In this document: positions 1 through 10,400 of the stretch, piece by piece
Layout: each line of letters begins with the position of its first letter
Numbering within the stretch: the first letter of the stretch is position 1
DNA from: Taeniopygia guttata
Taxonomy: Eukaryota > Chordata > Aves > Passeriformes > Estrildidae
DNA length: 64,000 nucleotides
Direction of reading: 5' to 3'
NCBI RefSeq assembly: GCF_048771995.1
Contig: NC_133060.1
Span: 2,165,501 to 2,229,500 of the forward strand
Translations under genes and position numbers: made by a program
Notes under the pieces: model-generated
Database searches by the model: none
Seen by the model: only the letters and a program-made list of their open reading frames with translations
What the model was told of the DNA's origin: nothing

Positions 1-1737
1 AAATGAGGAAAAATCGGAAAAAAAGTGGGGAAAAAATAGGAGAAAACTGGGACAAAAGTGGGTTAAAAGTGTGGAAATTTGGGAATTCTCATTCCCGGTT
101 TTCCAGGTGTTGCTGTAACTCAGCAGATCCCGGGGGAAAGGGGAAAAATGGGGAAAAATGGGAAAAATATGAGAGGAAATGGGAGAAATATGGGAGAAGT
201 ACGGGAAAAATCGGGATAAAAGTGCAGAAATTGGGGAATTCTCATTCCCGTTGTTCCGGGAAGTGCTGACTCAGCTGATCCCGGGGGAAAGGGGAAAAAA
301 TGGGCAAAAATGAGGTGGAAAAACAGGAAAAAATGGTTAAAAAATGGGAGAAAAGTGGAAGAAAACCGGGAAAAAATTGGGATAAGAGTGTGGAAATTTG
401 GGAATTGTCATTCCTGGTTTTTCAGGCAGTGCTGACTCAGCAGATCCCAGGGGGGGAAAGGGGAAACATGGCAGAAAAATTGGGAGAAAAATAGAGGAAA
501 AAATGGGGGAAAAAACCCAGGAAAAAAAGCTAAAAACCGGGAAAAAAGTGGGATAAAAGTGTGGCAATTTGGGAATTCTCATTCCCGGTTTTCCAGGCAT
601 TGCTGACTCAGCAGATCCTGGGGGGAAATGGGAAGAATGGGGAAAAAATGGGAAAAATATGAGAGGAAATGGGAGAAATATGGGAGAAATACGGGAAAAA
701 TTGGGATAAAAGTGCGGAAATTTGGGAATTCTCATTCCTGGTTTTCCAGGCATCGCTGACTCAGCAGATCCCAGAGGGAAAGGGGAAAAAATGAGGAAAA
801 ATCGGAAAAAAGTGGGAAAAAATGGGAGAAAAAGGGGGGAAAATTGGGATAAAAGTGCAGAAATTTGGGAATTCTCATTCCCGTTGTTCCGGGAAGTGCT
901 GACTCAGCTGATCCTGGGGGAAAGGAGAGAAAATGGGGGAAAAATGAGGGAAAAATGGGTAAAAATGGGGGAAAAACCAGAAAAAATGGTTCAAAAATGG
1001 GAGAAAAGTGGAAGAAAACTGGGAAAAAATTGGGATTAGAGTGTGGGAATTTGGGAATTCCCGTTCCCGGTTTTCCAGGTGGTGCTGACTCAGCAGATCC
1101 CGGGGGGGAAAAGGGAAAACATGGGAGAAAAATTGGGAGAAAAATAGAGGAAAAAATGGGGAAAAAAAACCCAGGAAAAAAAGCTAAAAACCGGGAAAAA
1201 AGTGGGATAAAAGTGTGGAAATTTGGGAATTCTCATTCCTGGTTTTCCAGGCATTGCTGACTCAGCAGATCCTGAGGGGAAAGGGGAAAAAAGGGGAAAA
1301 ATGGGAAAAATATGTGAGGAAATGGTAGAAATATGGGAGAAATACGGGAAAAATTGGGATAAAAGTGCGGAAATTTGGGAATTCTCATTCCCGTTGTTCC
1401 TGGAAATGCTGACTCAGCTGATCCAGGGGGAAAGGAGAGAAAATGGGAGAAAAATGAGGGAAAAAGGGGGGGGGGAACAGAAAAAAAAATGGTTAAAAAA
1501 TGGGAGAAAAGTGGAAGAAAACTGGGAAAAAATCGGGATAAGAGTGTGGAAATTTGGGAATTCTTGTTCCTGGTTTCCAGGCAGTGCTGACTCAGCAGAT
1601 CCCAGGGGGGAAAAGGGAAAACATGGGAGAAAAATAGAAAAAAAATAGGGAAAAAAACCAGGAAAGAATGCTAAAAATTGGGAAAAGAGCGGGATAAGAG
1701 TGTGGGAATTTGGGAATTCCCGTTCCCGGTTTTCCAG
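1..1737 (+). repeat. Exon-edge array before the last VPS52 exon
   Basis: About ten tandem units of roughly 150-175 bp in G/A-rich intron sequence. Each holds a polypyrimidine/AG acceptor-like stretch followed by about 22 bp resembling the start of the last VPS52 exon (GCnnTGCTGACTCAGCnGATC). Units lie near 97, 247, 416, 587, 742, 891, 1070, 1242, 1396 and 1573. Two subtypes are visible: one with TTTTCCAGGC before the exon-like part and CAGCAGATC within it, the other with TTGTTCCGGGAAG and CAGCTGATC. The true exon at 1738 forms the downstream end. Open frames here are by-products of a stop-poor repeat. Confidence 0.85.
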
Positions 1738-1884
1738 GCGGCGCTGACCCAGCTGATCCAGGTGTACCACCGCTTCCAGAAGGTTCTGGAGCAGCCGCCC
1801 CTGCGGGCGCTGCCGGCCCGCGCCGACCTCATCAACATCCACCACCTGATGGTGGAGCTCAAAAAGCACAAACCCAACTTCTAA
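1738..1884 (+). CDS. VPS52: VPS52 last coding exon (partial gene)
   Basis: C-terminal 48 codons of VPS52, a subunit of the GARP/EARP tethering complexes (with VPS51, VPS53 and VPS54 or VPS50) that return endosomal vesicles to the trans-Golgi network. The acceptor TTTTCCAG ends at 1737, the frame is phase 0 and the stop is TAA at 1882-1884. The peptide contains YHRFQKVLEQ and ends LINIHHLMVELKKHKPNF, which I recognise as the conserved VPS52 C-terminus. The rest of the gene lies left of the window. Its human neighbours RING1 and B3GALT4 are also neighbours here. Confidence 0.93.
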   Translation, partial: AALTQLIQVYHRFQKVLEQPPLRALPARADLINIHHLMVELKKHKPNF

Positions 1885-3200
1885 CCGCCCCGAAATCCCG
1901 GGAATTCACCCCGAAATCCCGGGAATTCACCCCAAAATCCCGGGAATTCACCCCCCAGAATCCTGGGAATTCTGCCCAAAAATCCCGGGAATTCACCACA
2001 AAAATCCTGGGATTCCTCCCCTGAAAATCCTGAGAATTCTGCTCAAAAATCCTGGGAATTCATTCCAAAATCCCAAGAATTCTGCCCAAAAATCCTGGGA
2101 ATTCATTGCAAAATCCTGGGAATTCCTCCCCAAAATCCTGGGATTTCACCCCAAAATCACGGGAATTCTGTCCAAAAATCCTGGGAATTCTGCCCAAAAA
2201 GTCCTGGGATTCCTCCCCCAAATCTCGGGAATTCTGCCCAAAAATCCCGGGATTTCTTACCCAAAAATCCTGGGATTCCCCACCCAAAAATCTCGGGAAT
2301 TCACCTCAAAAATTCTGGGATTCCTCCCCCAAAAATCCCGGGAATTCACCCCAAAAATCCCAGGAATTCACCCTAAAAATCCTGGGAATTCACCCCGAAA
2401 TTCCCAGGAATATGCCCCAAAAATCCTGGGAATTCAGCCCAAAAATCCCAGGAATTCTTCCCAAAAAAACCCGGGAATGCACCCTCAAAAATACCGGGAA
2501 TTCCCTCCTAATCCCAGGAATTCTGCCCAAAAATCCTGGGAATTTTCCTCAAAAATCCTGGGAATTCCCTCCTAATCCGAAGAATTCACCCCAAAAATCC
2601 CGGGAATTCACCCCAAAAATTCTGGGAAATCCTTGCCCAAAACTCCCGGGAATTCCCCTGAAAAATCCCACAAATTCGTCTTAAAAATCCCAGAAATTCC
2701 TCCCAAAAATACAGACATTTTCCCCAAAAATCCTGCCCAAAAATCTGGGGAATTTCTCCCCAAAAAATCTTGGGAATTTCCCCTAAAAATCCCAGGATTT
2801 TTTTCCAAAAATCCCAGGAATTTTTTCCAAAACTCCCAGGATTTTTCCCCAGAAGTCCTGGGAATTCACCCCAAAACTCCCAGGAATATGCCCCAAAAAT
2901 CCTGGGAATTCACCCCAAAAATCCTGGAGATTTATGTCTAAAATCCTGGGAATCCTTCTCAAAAATTCCGGGAATTTACCCCAGAAATCCCAGGAATTCC
3001 CCCCCCCCCGCCCAAATCCTGAGAATTCACCTCAAAAATCCCGAGAATTCCCCCCAAAATCCCGGGAAATCACCCCAAATCCCCAATTCCCGATTTTTCC
3101 CCCCGAAATTCCCAATTTTCCCCCCGAAATTCCCGATTTTTCCCCCCGAAATTCCCAATTTTCCCCCTGAAATTCCCGATTTTCCCCCCGAAATTCCCGC
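1885..3200 (+). repeat. VPS52 3' UTR minisatellite
   Basis: The 3' UTR starts directly after the stop and consists of a roughly 25-30 bp unit, approximately CCCAAAAATCCTGGGAATTCA, repeated about 40 times to around 3060. It then changes to a pyrimidine-rich CCCCGAAATTCCCGATTTTT unit up to the poly(A) signal. Many units keep an EcoRI-like GAATTC core. The first units begin within 15 bp of the stop codon. Confidence 0.85.
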
Positions 3201-3204
3201 CGGG

Positions 3205-3210
3205 AATAAA
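3205..3210 (+). terminator. VPS52 poly(A) signal
   Basis: Canonical AATAAA at the end of the 3' UTR array, followed about 20 bp later by a GT-rich stretch (GTGTTGGTTTATTGC) suitable as a downstream element. It is the first non-repetitive sequence after the stop. Confidence 0.75.
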
Positions 3211-3232
3211 ATCCGGAGGCTCCGAGTGTTGG

Positions 3233-3238
3233 TTTATT
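3233..3238 (-). terminator. RING1 poly(A) signal
   Basis: AATAAA on the minus strand (TTTATT on plus) at the end of the RING1 3' UTR. It overlaps the downstream region of the VPS52 poly(A) site, so the convergent genes probably overlap or abut at their 3' ends. Confidence 0.7.
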
Positions 3239-3244
3239 GCTGCT

Positions 3245-4338
3245 GGTGACAGCGAGGGGGGGTGGGGGAGGAAATTTGGGGAATTTTTTAGGAATTTTGG
3301 GGTGTCCGGGTGAGGTTTGGGGTCCCCCACCCCCCCCAGGCTCCAGGGGACCCCGAAATTCCCCAAAATTCCCGAAAATTCCCCCAAATTCCCACCCAAA
3401 TCCCCCCAAATCTGAGCCCCCCCCCCGGGGAGCTGAGGGGGGAGGGGCCCTGAGGGGATTTTGGGGATCCCCGGGGGAATTTTGGGGTTTTTGGGGATCC
3501 CCGGGGGGAATTTTGGGGACCCCAAGGATGGAATTTTGGGGTTCCTGTGGAGATTTTTGGGGTTCCCAAGTGAATTTTGGGGACCCCCCGGGGCAGTTCT
3601 GGGCTCTCCGGGGTGGAATTTTGGGGATCCCCGGGGTGGAATTTTGGGCTTCTCCCGGATTTTGGGGCTCCCCAAGTGAATTTTGGGGCTCCCCAAGTGA
3701 ATTTTGGGGCTCCCCGGGGTGGAATTTCGGGGTTCCCGTGGAGACTTTTGGAATCCTCAGGTGAATTTTGGGGCTCCCCAAGTGAATTTTGGCATCCCTG
3801 GGTTGGGTTTTGGGGTCCCCGGGTTGGATTTTGGGGAATTTCGGGGTCCCCTGTGTGGATTTTGGGGTCCCCGGGTGGATTTTGGGGAATTTCGGGGTCC
3901 CCTGTGTGGATTTTGGGGTCCCCGGGTGGATTTTTGTTCCCCAGATCAATTTTGGGGTGCCCAGGTGGATCTGGGGGTGCCCAGTTGGATTTTTGGGGCG
4001 TTTTGGTGTCCCTGGGTTTGATTTTGGGGTCCCCAGGATGGATTTTGGGGTCCCCGGGTGGATTTGGGGTGCCCAGATGAATTTTTGTGTCCCCAGATGA
4101 ATTTTGGGGTGGCCAGATGGATTTTGGGGTCCCCAGATGGATTTCGGGGTGCCCGGTTGGATTTTGGGGTCCCCAGGTGGATTTTGGAGTCCCCAGATGG
4201 ATTTCGGGGTGCCCGGATGGATTTTGGGGTCCGCAGTTGGGATTTGGTGTCCCCGGTTGGAATTTTGGATCCCCGGATGGATTTTGGGGTCCCCGGTTGG
4301 ATTTCGGGGTGCCCGGTTGGATTTTGGGGCGTTTTTGG
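3245..4338 (-). repeat. RING1 3' UTR minisatellite
   Basis: About 1.1 kb between the RING1 stop and its poly(A) signal. It is built of roughly 20-35 bp units of GATTTTGGGGTCCCC type on the plus strand, so the transcript is C/A-rich. Every frame is fairly open on both strands because the unit has few stops; I do not call these proteins. Confidence 0.75.
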
Positions 4339-4440
4339 CTATTTCTGCTCCTTGCTGGGGGCGTAGAAGAGCTCCAGGGGTTTGCTGAGCTTCCAGAACT
4401 TCTCGTTCACCAACTCCAGCGTCAGCGACCCGTTCAGGGG
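4339..4440 (-). CDS. RING1: RING1 coding exon 6
   Basis: Residues 317-349 and the stop TAG (plus-strand CTA at 4339-4341). It starts after acceptor CTTCTCCCCAG and encodes [16 protein letters not shown] and [11 protein letters not shown], the end of the RAWUL domain. Phase 0 with exon 5. Confidence 0.96.
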   Translation of the reverse strand, partial: PLNGSLTLELVNEKFWKLSKPLELFYAPSKEQK

Positions 4441-7400
4441 CTGGGGAGAAACGGGGGGTCAGCACCCCAAAATCACCCCAAAAATATCCCAAAAACACCC
4501 CAAAAATATCCCAAAAACCCCCCCAAAACCACCCCAAAATCACCCCAAAAATATCCCAAAATCACCCGCAAAACCCCCCCAGGACCCGTTCAGCGGCTGG
4601 GGAAAACGGGGGGTCAGCACCCCAAAAATATCCCAAAACACCCCAAAATCACCCCAAAAATATCCCAAAATCACCCCAAAATCACCCCAAAAATATCCCA
4701 AAAACCCCCCCAAAACCACCCCAAAATCACCCCAAAACTACCCCAAAAACACCCCAAAAATATCCCAAAAAACACCCCAAAAAACACCCCAAAAATACCC
4801 AAAATCACCGCAAAAATATCCCAAAAATATCCCAAAATCACCCCAAAACCCCCCCAGGACCCGTTCAGCGGCTGGGGAGAAACGGGGTGTCAGCGCCCCA
4901 AAAATATCCCAAAAACACCCCAAAATCACCCCAAAATCACCCCAAAAACCCCACCAGGACCCGTTCAGCGGCTGGGGGAAAACGGGGGTCAGCACCCCAA
5001 AATCACCCCAAAATCACCCCAAAAATATCCCAAAATCCCCCCCAGGACCCGTTCAGCGGCTGGGGAGAAACGGGGGGTCAGCACCCCAAAATCACCCCAA
5101 AATCACCCCAAAAATATCCCAAAAACCCCCCCAGGACCCGTTCAGCGGCTGGGGAGAAACGAGGGGTCAGCACCCCAAAAATATCCCAAAATCACCCCAA
5201 AAATATCCCAAAATCACCCCAAAAATATCCCAAAATCACCCCAAAAATATCCCAAAATCACCCCAAAATCACCCCAAAACCCCACCAGGACCCGTTCAGT
5301 GGCTGGGGGAAAACGGGGGGTCAGCGCCCCAAAAACACCCCAAAATATCCCAAAATCACCCCAAAAACACCCCCAGGACCCGTTCAGCGGCTGGGGAAAA
5401 ACGGGGGTCAGCACCCCAAAAATATCCCAAATATACCCCAAAAAAAATCACAAAATCAGCCTAAAAATCACCCCAAAAATATCCCCAAACCACCCCAAAA
5501 ACACCCAGAATCACCCCCAAAAAAACCCAGGACCCATTTAGAGGCTGGGGGAAATGGGTAGGTCAGTACCCAAAAATATCCCAAAAATATCCCAAAATCA
5601 CCCCAAAATCACCCCAAAAATATCCCAAAACCACCCCAAAAATATCCCCAAAATTACCCCAAAAATATCCCAAAATCACCCCCAAAAATATCCCAAAATC
5701 ACCCCAAAAATATCCCAAAATCACCCCAAAACCACCCCAAAAATATCCCAAAATCACCCCCAAAAATATCCCAAAATCACCCCAAAAATATCCCAAAAAC
5801 ACCCCAAAAATATCCCAAAATCACCCCAAAAATATCCCAAAATCACCCCAAAAACCCCCCCAGGACCCGTTCAGCGGCTGGGAAAAACGGGGGTCAGAAC
5901 CCCAAAAATATCCCAAAATCACCCCAAAATCACCCCAAAATCACCCCAAAAATATCCCAAAATCACCCCAAAAACCTCCCAGGACCCGTTCAGCGGCTGG
6001 GGAGAAACGAGGGGTCAGCGCCCCAAAAATATCCCAAAAACACCCCAAAATCACCCCAAAAATATCCCAAAATCACCCCAAAAATATCCCAAAATCACCC
6101 CAAAAATATCCCAAAATCACCCCAAAAACCCCCCCAGGACCCGTTCAGCGGCTGGGGAGAAACGGGGGGTCAGCACCCCAAAAATATCCCAAAATCACCC
6201 CAAAATCACCCCAAAAACCCCCCCAGGACCCGTTCAGCGACTGGGGAAAAACGGGGGGTCAGCACCCCAAAAACACCCCAAAAATATCCCAAAATCACCC
6301 CAAAATCACCCCCAAATCACCCCAGGATCTGATCAGTGGCTGGGGAAAATGGGGGGTCAGCACCCCAAAAAACACCCCAAAATCACCCCAAAAACCACCC
6401 CAAAATCACCCCAAAAACACCCCAAAATTACCCCAAAATCACCCCAAAACCCCCCCAGGACCCGTTCAGCGGCTGGGGAAAAACGGGGGGTCAGCACCCC
6501 AAAAACACCCCAAAAACACCCCAAAAATATCCCCAAATCACCCCAAAAATATCCCAAAATCACCCCAAAAATGTCCCAAAATCACCCCAAAAATATCCCA
6601 AAATCACTCCAAAAACCCCCCAGGACCCGTTTAGGGGCTGGGGAAAAACAGGGGGTCAGTGCCCCAAAAATATCCCAAAAATATCCCAAAAATATCCCAA
6701 AATCACCCCAAAAATATCCCCAGGACCCGTTCAGCGGCTGGGGAGAAACGGGGATCAGCACCCCAAAAACACCCAAAAATCACCCCAAAAATATCCCAAA
6801 ATCACCCCAAAACCCCCCCAAGACCCGTTCAGGGGCTGGGGAAAACGGGGGGTCAGCACCCCAAAAATATCCCAAAATCACCCCAAAAATATCCCAAAAT
6901 CAGCCTAAAAATCACCCCAAAAATACCCAAGAAACACCCCAAAAACCACCCCAAAAATACCCAAAAACCACCCCCAAAATACCCAAAAACCACCCCGAAA
7001 ACCACCCCCAAAATACCCAAAATCACCCCAAAATCACCCCCAGGACCCATTTAGAGGCTGGGGGAAACGGGTGGGTCAGCACCCAAAAATATCCCAAAAT
7101 CACCCCAAAATCACCCCAAATACTATCCCAAAAATCCCCCCAAAATACCCCAAAAATATCCCCAAAACCACCCCAAAAATACCCCAAAAGCGCCCCAAAA
7201 ATACCCAAAATCCAGCCCTAAATCATCCCAAAAACCACAAAAATACCCGGAAATCCACCCCAAAAATATCCCAAAACCACCCCAAAAATACCCCAAAATC
7301 ATCCCAAAAACCACCCCAAAAATCCCCCAAAAATACACAAAAATCACCCCAAAATTCACCAAATGCCCGCCCCCAGGAACCCCCAAAATTCCCCCCAAAA

Positions 7401-10400
7401 AACCCCAAAATCCCCCCAAAAAAACCCAAAATCCCCCAAAAACCCCAAAATCCCCCCCCAAAAAACCCCCCCAAAATTCCCCAAAAAAAACACCCTAAAA
7501 AATCCCAAAATCTCCCCAAAATTCACACAAAAATCCCCCCCAAAAAAACAAATTTCCCCCAAAACTCCCCAAATTCTCCCAAAACCCCAAAAATCCCCCC
7601 CAAAAACCAAAAAATCTCCCCAAAAAAACCCCAAAATTCCCCCAAAAACCCCAATTTCTCCCCAAAAAAACCCCAAATTCCCCCAAAAATCCCCCCTAAA
7701 AAAAAAAGAATTCCCCCCAAAAAAATCCCAAAAATGCCCCCAAAAATCCCCCAGGAAACCCCAAAATCACCCCAATTTGCTGCCTCACTTCCGGGTTCAC
7801 TTCCGGGTTTTACCGGAAGTTCCGGTGATGACATCACAGGAAGTGGTGTCGGCCATGTTTGTCAGCCATGTTTGTTTGTCGGCCATGTTTTTGTCAGCCA
7901 TGTTTGTCAGCCATGTTTGTTTGTCAGCCATGTTTGTTTGTCGGCCATGTTTGTTGGCCATGTTTGTTTGTTGGCCATGTTTGTATGTCAGCCATGTTTG
8001 TTTGTCAGCCATGTTTGTCAGCCATGTTTGTCGGCCATGTTTGTCAGCCATGTCTGTCAGCCATGTTTGTTTGTCAGCCATGTTTGTTTGTCAGCCATGT
8101 TTGTCAGCCATGTTTGTCGGCCATGTTCTTTGGCCATATTTGTCAGCCATGGTCATCAGCCATGTTTGTCAGCCATGTTTGTTTGTCAGCCATGTTTGTC
8201 AGCCACGTTTGTCAGCCATGTTTGTTTGTCAGCCATGTTTGTCAGCCATGTTTGTCAGCCATGTTTGTCAGCCAGTCAGCCATGTTTGTTTGTCAGCCAT
8301 GTTTGTCAGCCATGTTTCTCAGCCATGTTGTTTGTCAGCCATGTTTGTCAGCCATGTTTGTTGGCCATGTTTATCGGCCATGTTTGTCAGCCATGTTTGT
8401 CAGCCATGTTTGTCAGCCATGTTTGTCGGCCATGTTTGTCAGCCATGTTTGTCAGCCATGGTCATCAGCCATATTTGTCAGCCATGTTTGTCAGCCATGT
8501 TTGTCAGCCATGTTTGTTTGTCAGCCATGTTTGTTTTTCAGCCATGTTCATCAGCCATGTTTGTCGGCCATGTTTGATTGTCAGCCATGTTTGTCGGCCA
8601 TGTTGTTTGTCAGCCATGTTTGTCGGCCATGTTTGTCAGCCATGTTTGTCAGCCATGTTTGTTTGTCAGCCATGTTTGCCAGTCAGCCATGTTTGTCAGC
8701 CATATTTGTCAGCCATGTTTGTTTGTCAGCCATGTTTTTCAGCCCCGTTCCCCATCCCCGTCCCATCCCCGCTCCCGCCCGCCCCGGGCCGTTACCGTGA
8801 AGGCGCCGCCGTTGGCGCCGCTGTAGATGCCGTACTGCTTCTCGCTGACCTCGCCCAGCGCGGGGGCGGGGTCAGCCCCGGGGGGCGGGGCCTCCTCCAG
8901 CGCGATGCGCAGCGCCAGGTACTTGGACAGGTGATCCACCGTGGCGTTCGACGTGGTTTTCACAAACCTGGCGGGGGGAAATCGGGATAAATCCATGGGA
9001 AAACGGGAATTCCAGCGTGGGAGGGGAGTCTGGGAAAAACTGGGGAAAATCTGGGGAAAAATGGGAAAAAATGGGAAAAAAATGGGAAAAATGGGAGTGG
9101 GAGAGGAGAGCCAGCAGGGGTTTGGAGGTGGTTTTCATAAACCTGGGGAGGGGAAAAGCGGGATAAATCCATGGGAAAATGGGAATTCCAGCGTGGGAGG
9201 GGAGTCTGGAAGAAAACTGGGAAAAATCTGGGGAAAAACGGGAAAAAAACGGGAAAAAATGGGAGTGGGAGAGGGGAGCCACCATGGGTTTGGAGGTGGT
9301 TTTCACAAACCTGGGAAGGGGAAAAACGGGGAAAATTTGGGATAAATCCATGGGAAAATGGGAATTCCAGGATGGGAGGGGAGTCTGGAAAAAAACTGGG
9401 AAAAATCTGGGGAAAAACGGGAAAAGAATGGGAGTGGGACAGGTGATCCACCGTGGCGTTCGACGTGGTTTTCACAAACCTGGCGAGGGGAAAAACGGGA
9501 TAAATCCACGGGAAAATGGGAATTCCAGGGTGGGAGGGGGGTCTGGAAAAAACCTGGGAAAAATCTGGGGAAAAAATGGGGAAAAAATGGGAAAAATGGG
9601 AGTGGGAGAGGTGAGCCACCATGGGTTTGGAGGTGGTTTTCACAAACCTGGCGAGGTGAAAAACGGGGAAAATTTGGGATAAATCCATGGGAAAATGGGA
9701 ATTCCAGGATGGGAGGGGAGTCTGGAAAAAAACTGGGGAAAAATGGGAAAAAAATGGGGGGAAAATGGGGAAAAAATGGTAAAAACCACCAAAAATTCAA
9801 GCAGGAACAGGGCTGGGAGTGAGTGAGATTTTAATGAAACTCTGGGGGGAAAAAGGGAAAAATTGGGGTAAATCCACGGGAAAATTGGAATACTGGGATA
9901 GGAGGAGGGGTCTGGAAAAAATCTGGGGAGAAACAGGGAAAAAATGGGAAAAAATGGGAAAAAAATGGGAAAAATGGAGTGGGAGAGGGGAGCCATCATG
10001 GGTTTGGAGGTGGTTTTCACAAACCTGGGGAGGGGAAAAACGGGGAAAATTGGGATAAATCCATGGGAAAATGGGAATTCCAGCGTGGGAGGGGAGTCTG
10101 GGAAAAACCTGGGAAAAATCTGGGGAAAAACAGGAAAAAAATGGGAAAAAATGGGGAAAAAATGGGAGTGGGAGAGGGGAGCCAAAATGGGTTTGGAGGT
10201 GGTTTTCATAAACCTGGGGAGGGGAAAAACAGGGAAAATTGGGATAAATCCACGGGAAAATGGGAATTCCAGGGTGGGAGGGGAGTCTGGAAAAAATCTG
10301 AAAAAAACTCCAGGAAAAACGGGGAAAAATGGGGGGAAAATGGGGAAAAAAATGGGAGTGGGAGAGGGGAGCCACCATGGGTTTGGAGGTGGTTTTCACA

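Noticed and set aside
4087-7221. Very long plus-strand open frames rich in Pro-Lys-Ser ([12 protein letters not shown])
   Set aside because: They are translations of CCCCAAAAATA satellite in RING1 intron 5; several frames are open at once and no family resembles them.
4441-7780. CCCCAAAA repeats as ciliate-type telomere DNA or contamination
   Set aside because: They sit between proper RING1 exons with bird-type protein sequence and continue the array pattern.
7850-8745. Regular short repeats reminiscent of a CRISPR array
   Set aside because: Unit of 15-19 bp without distinct spacers, in a vertebrate gene intron.
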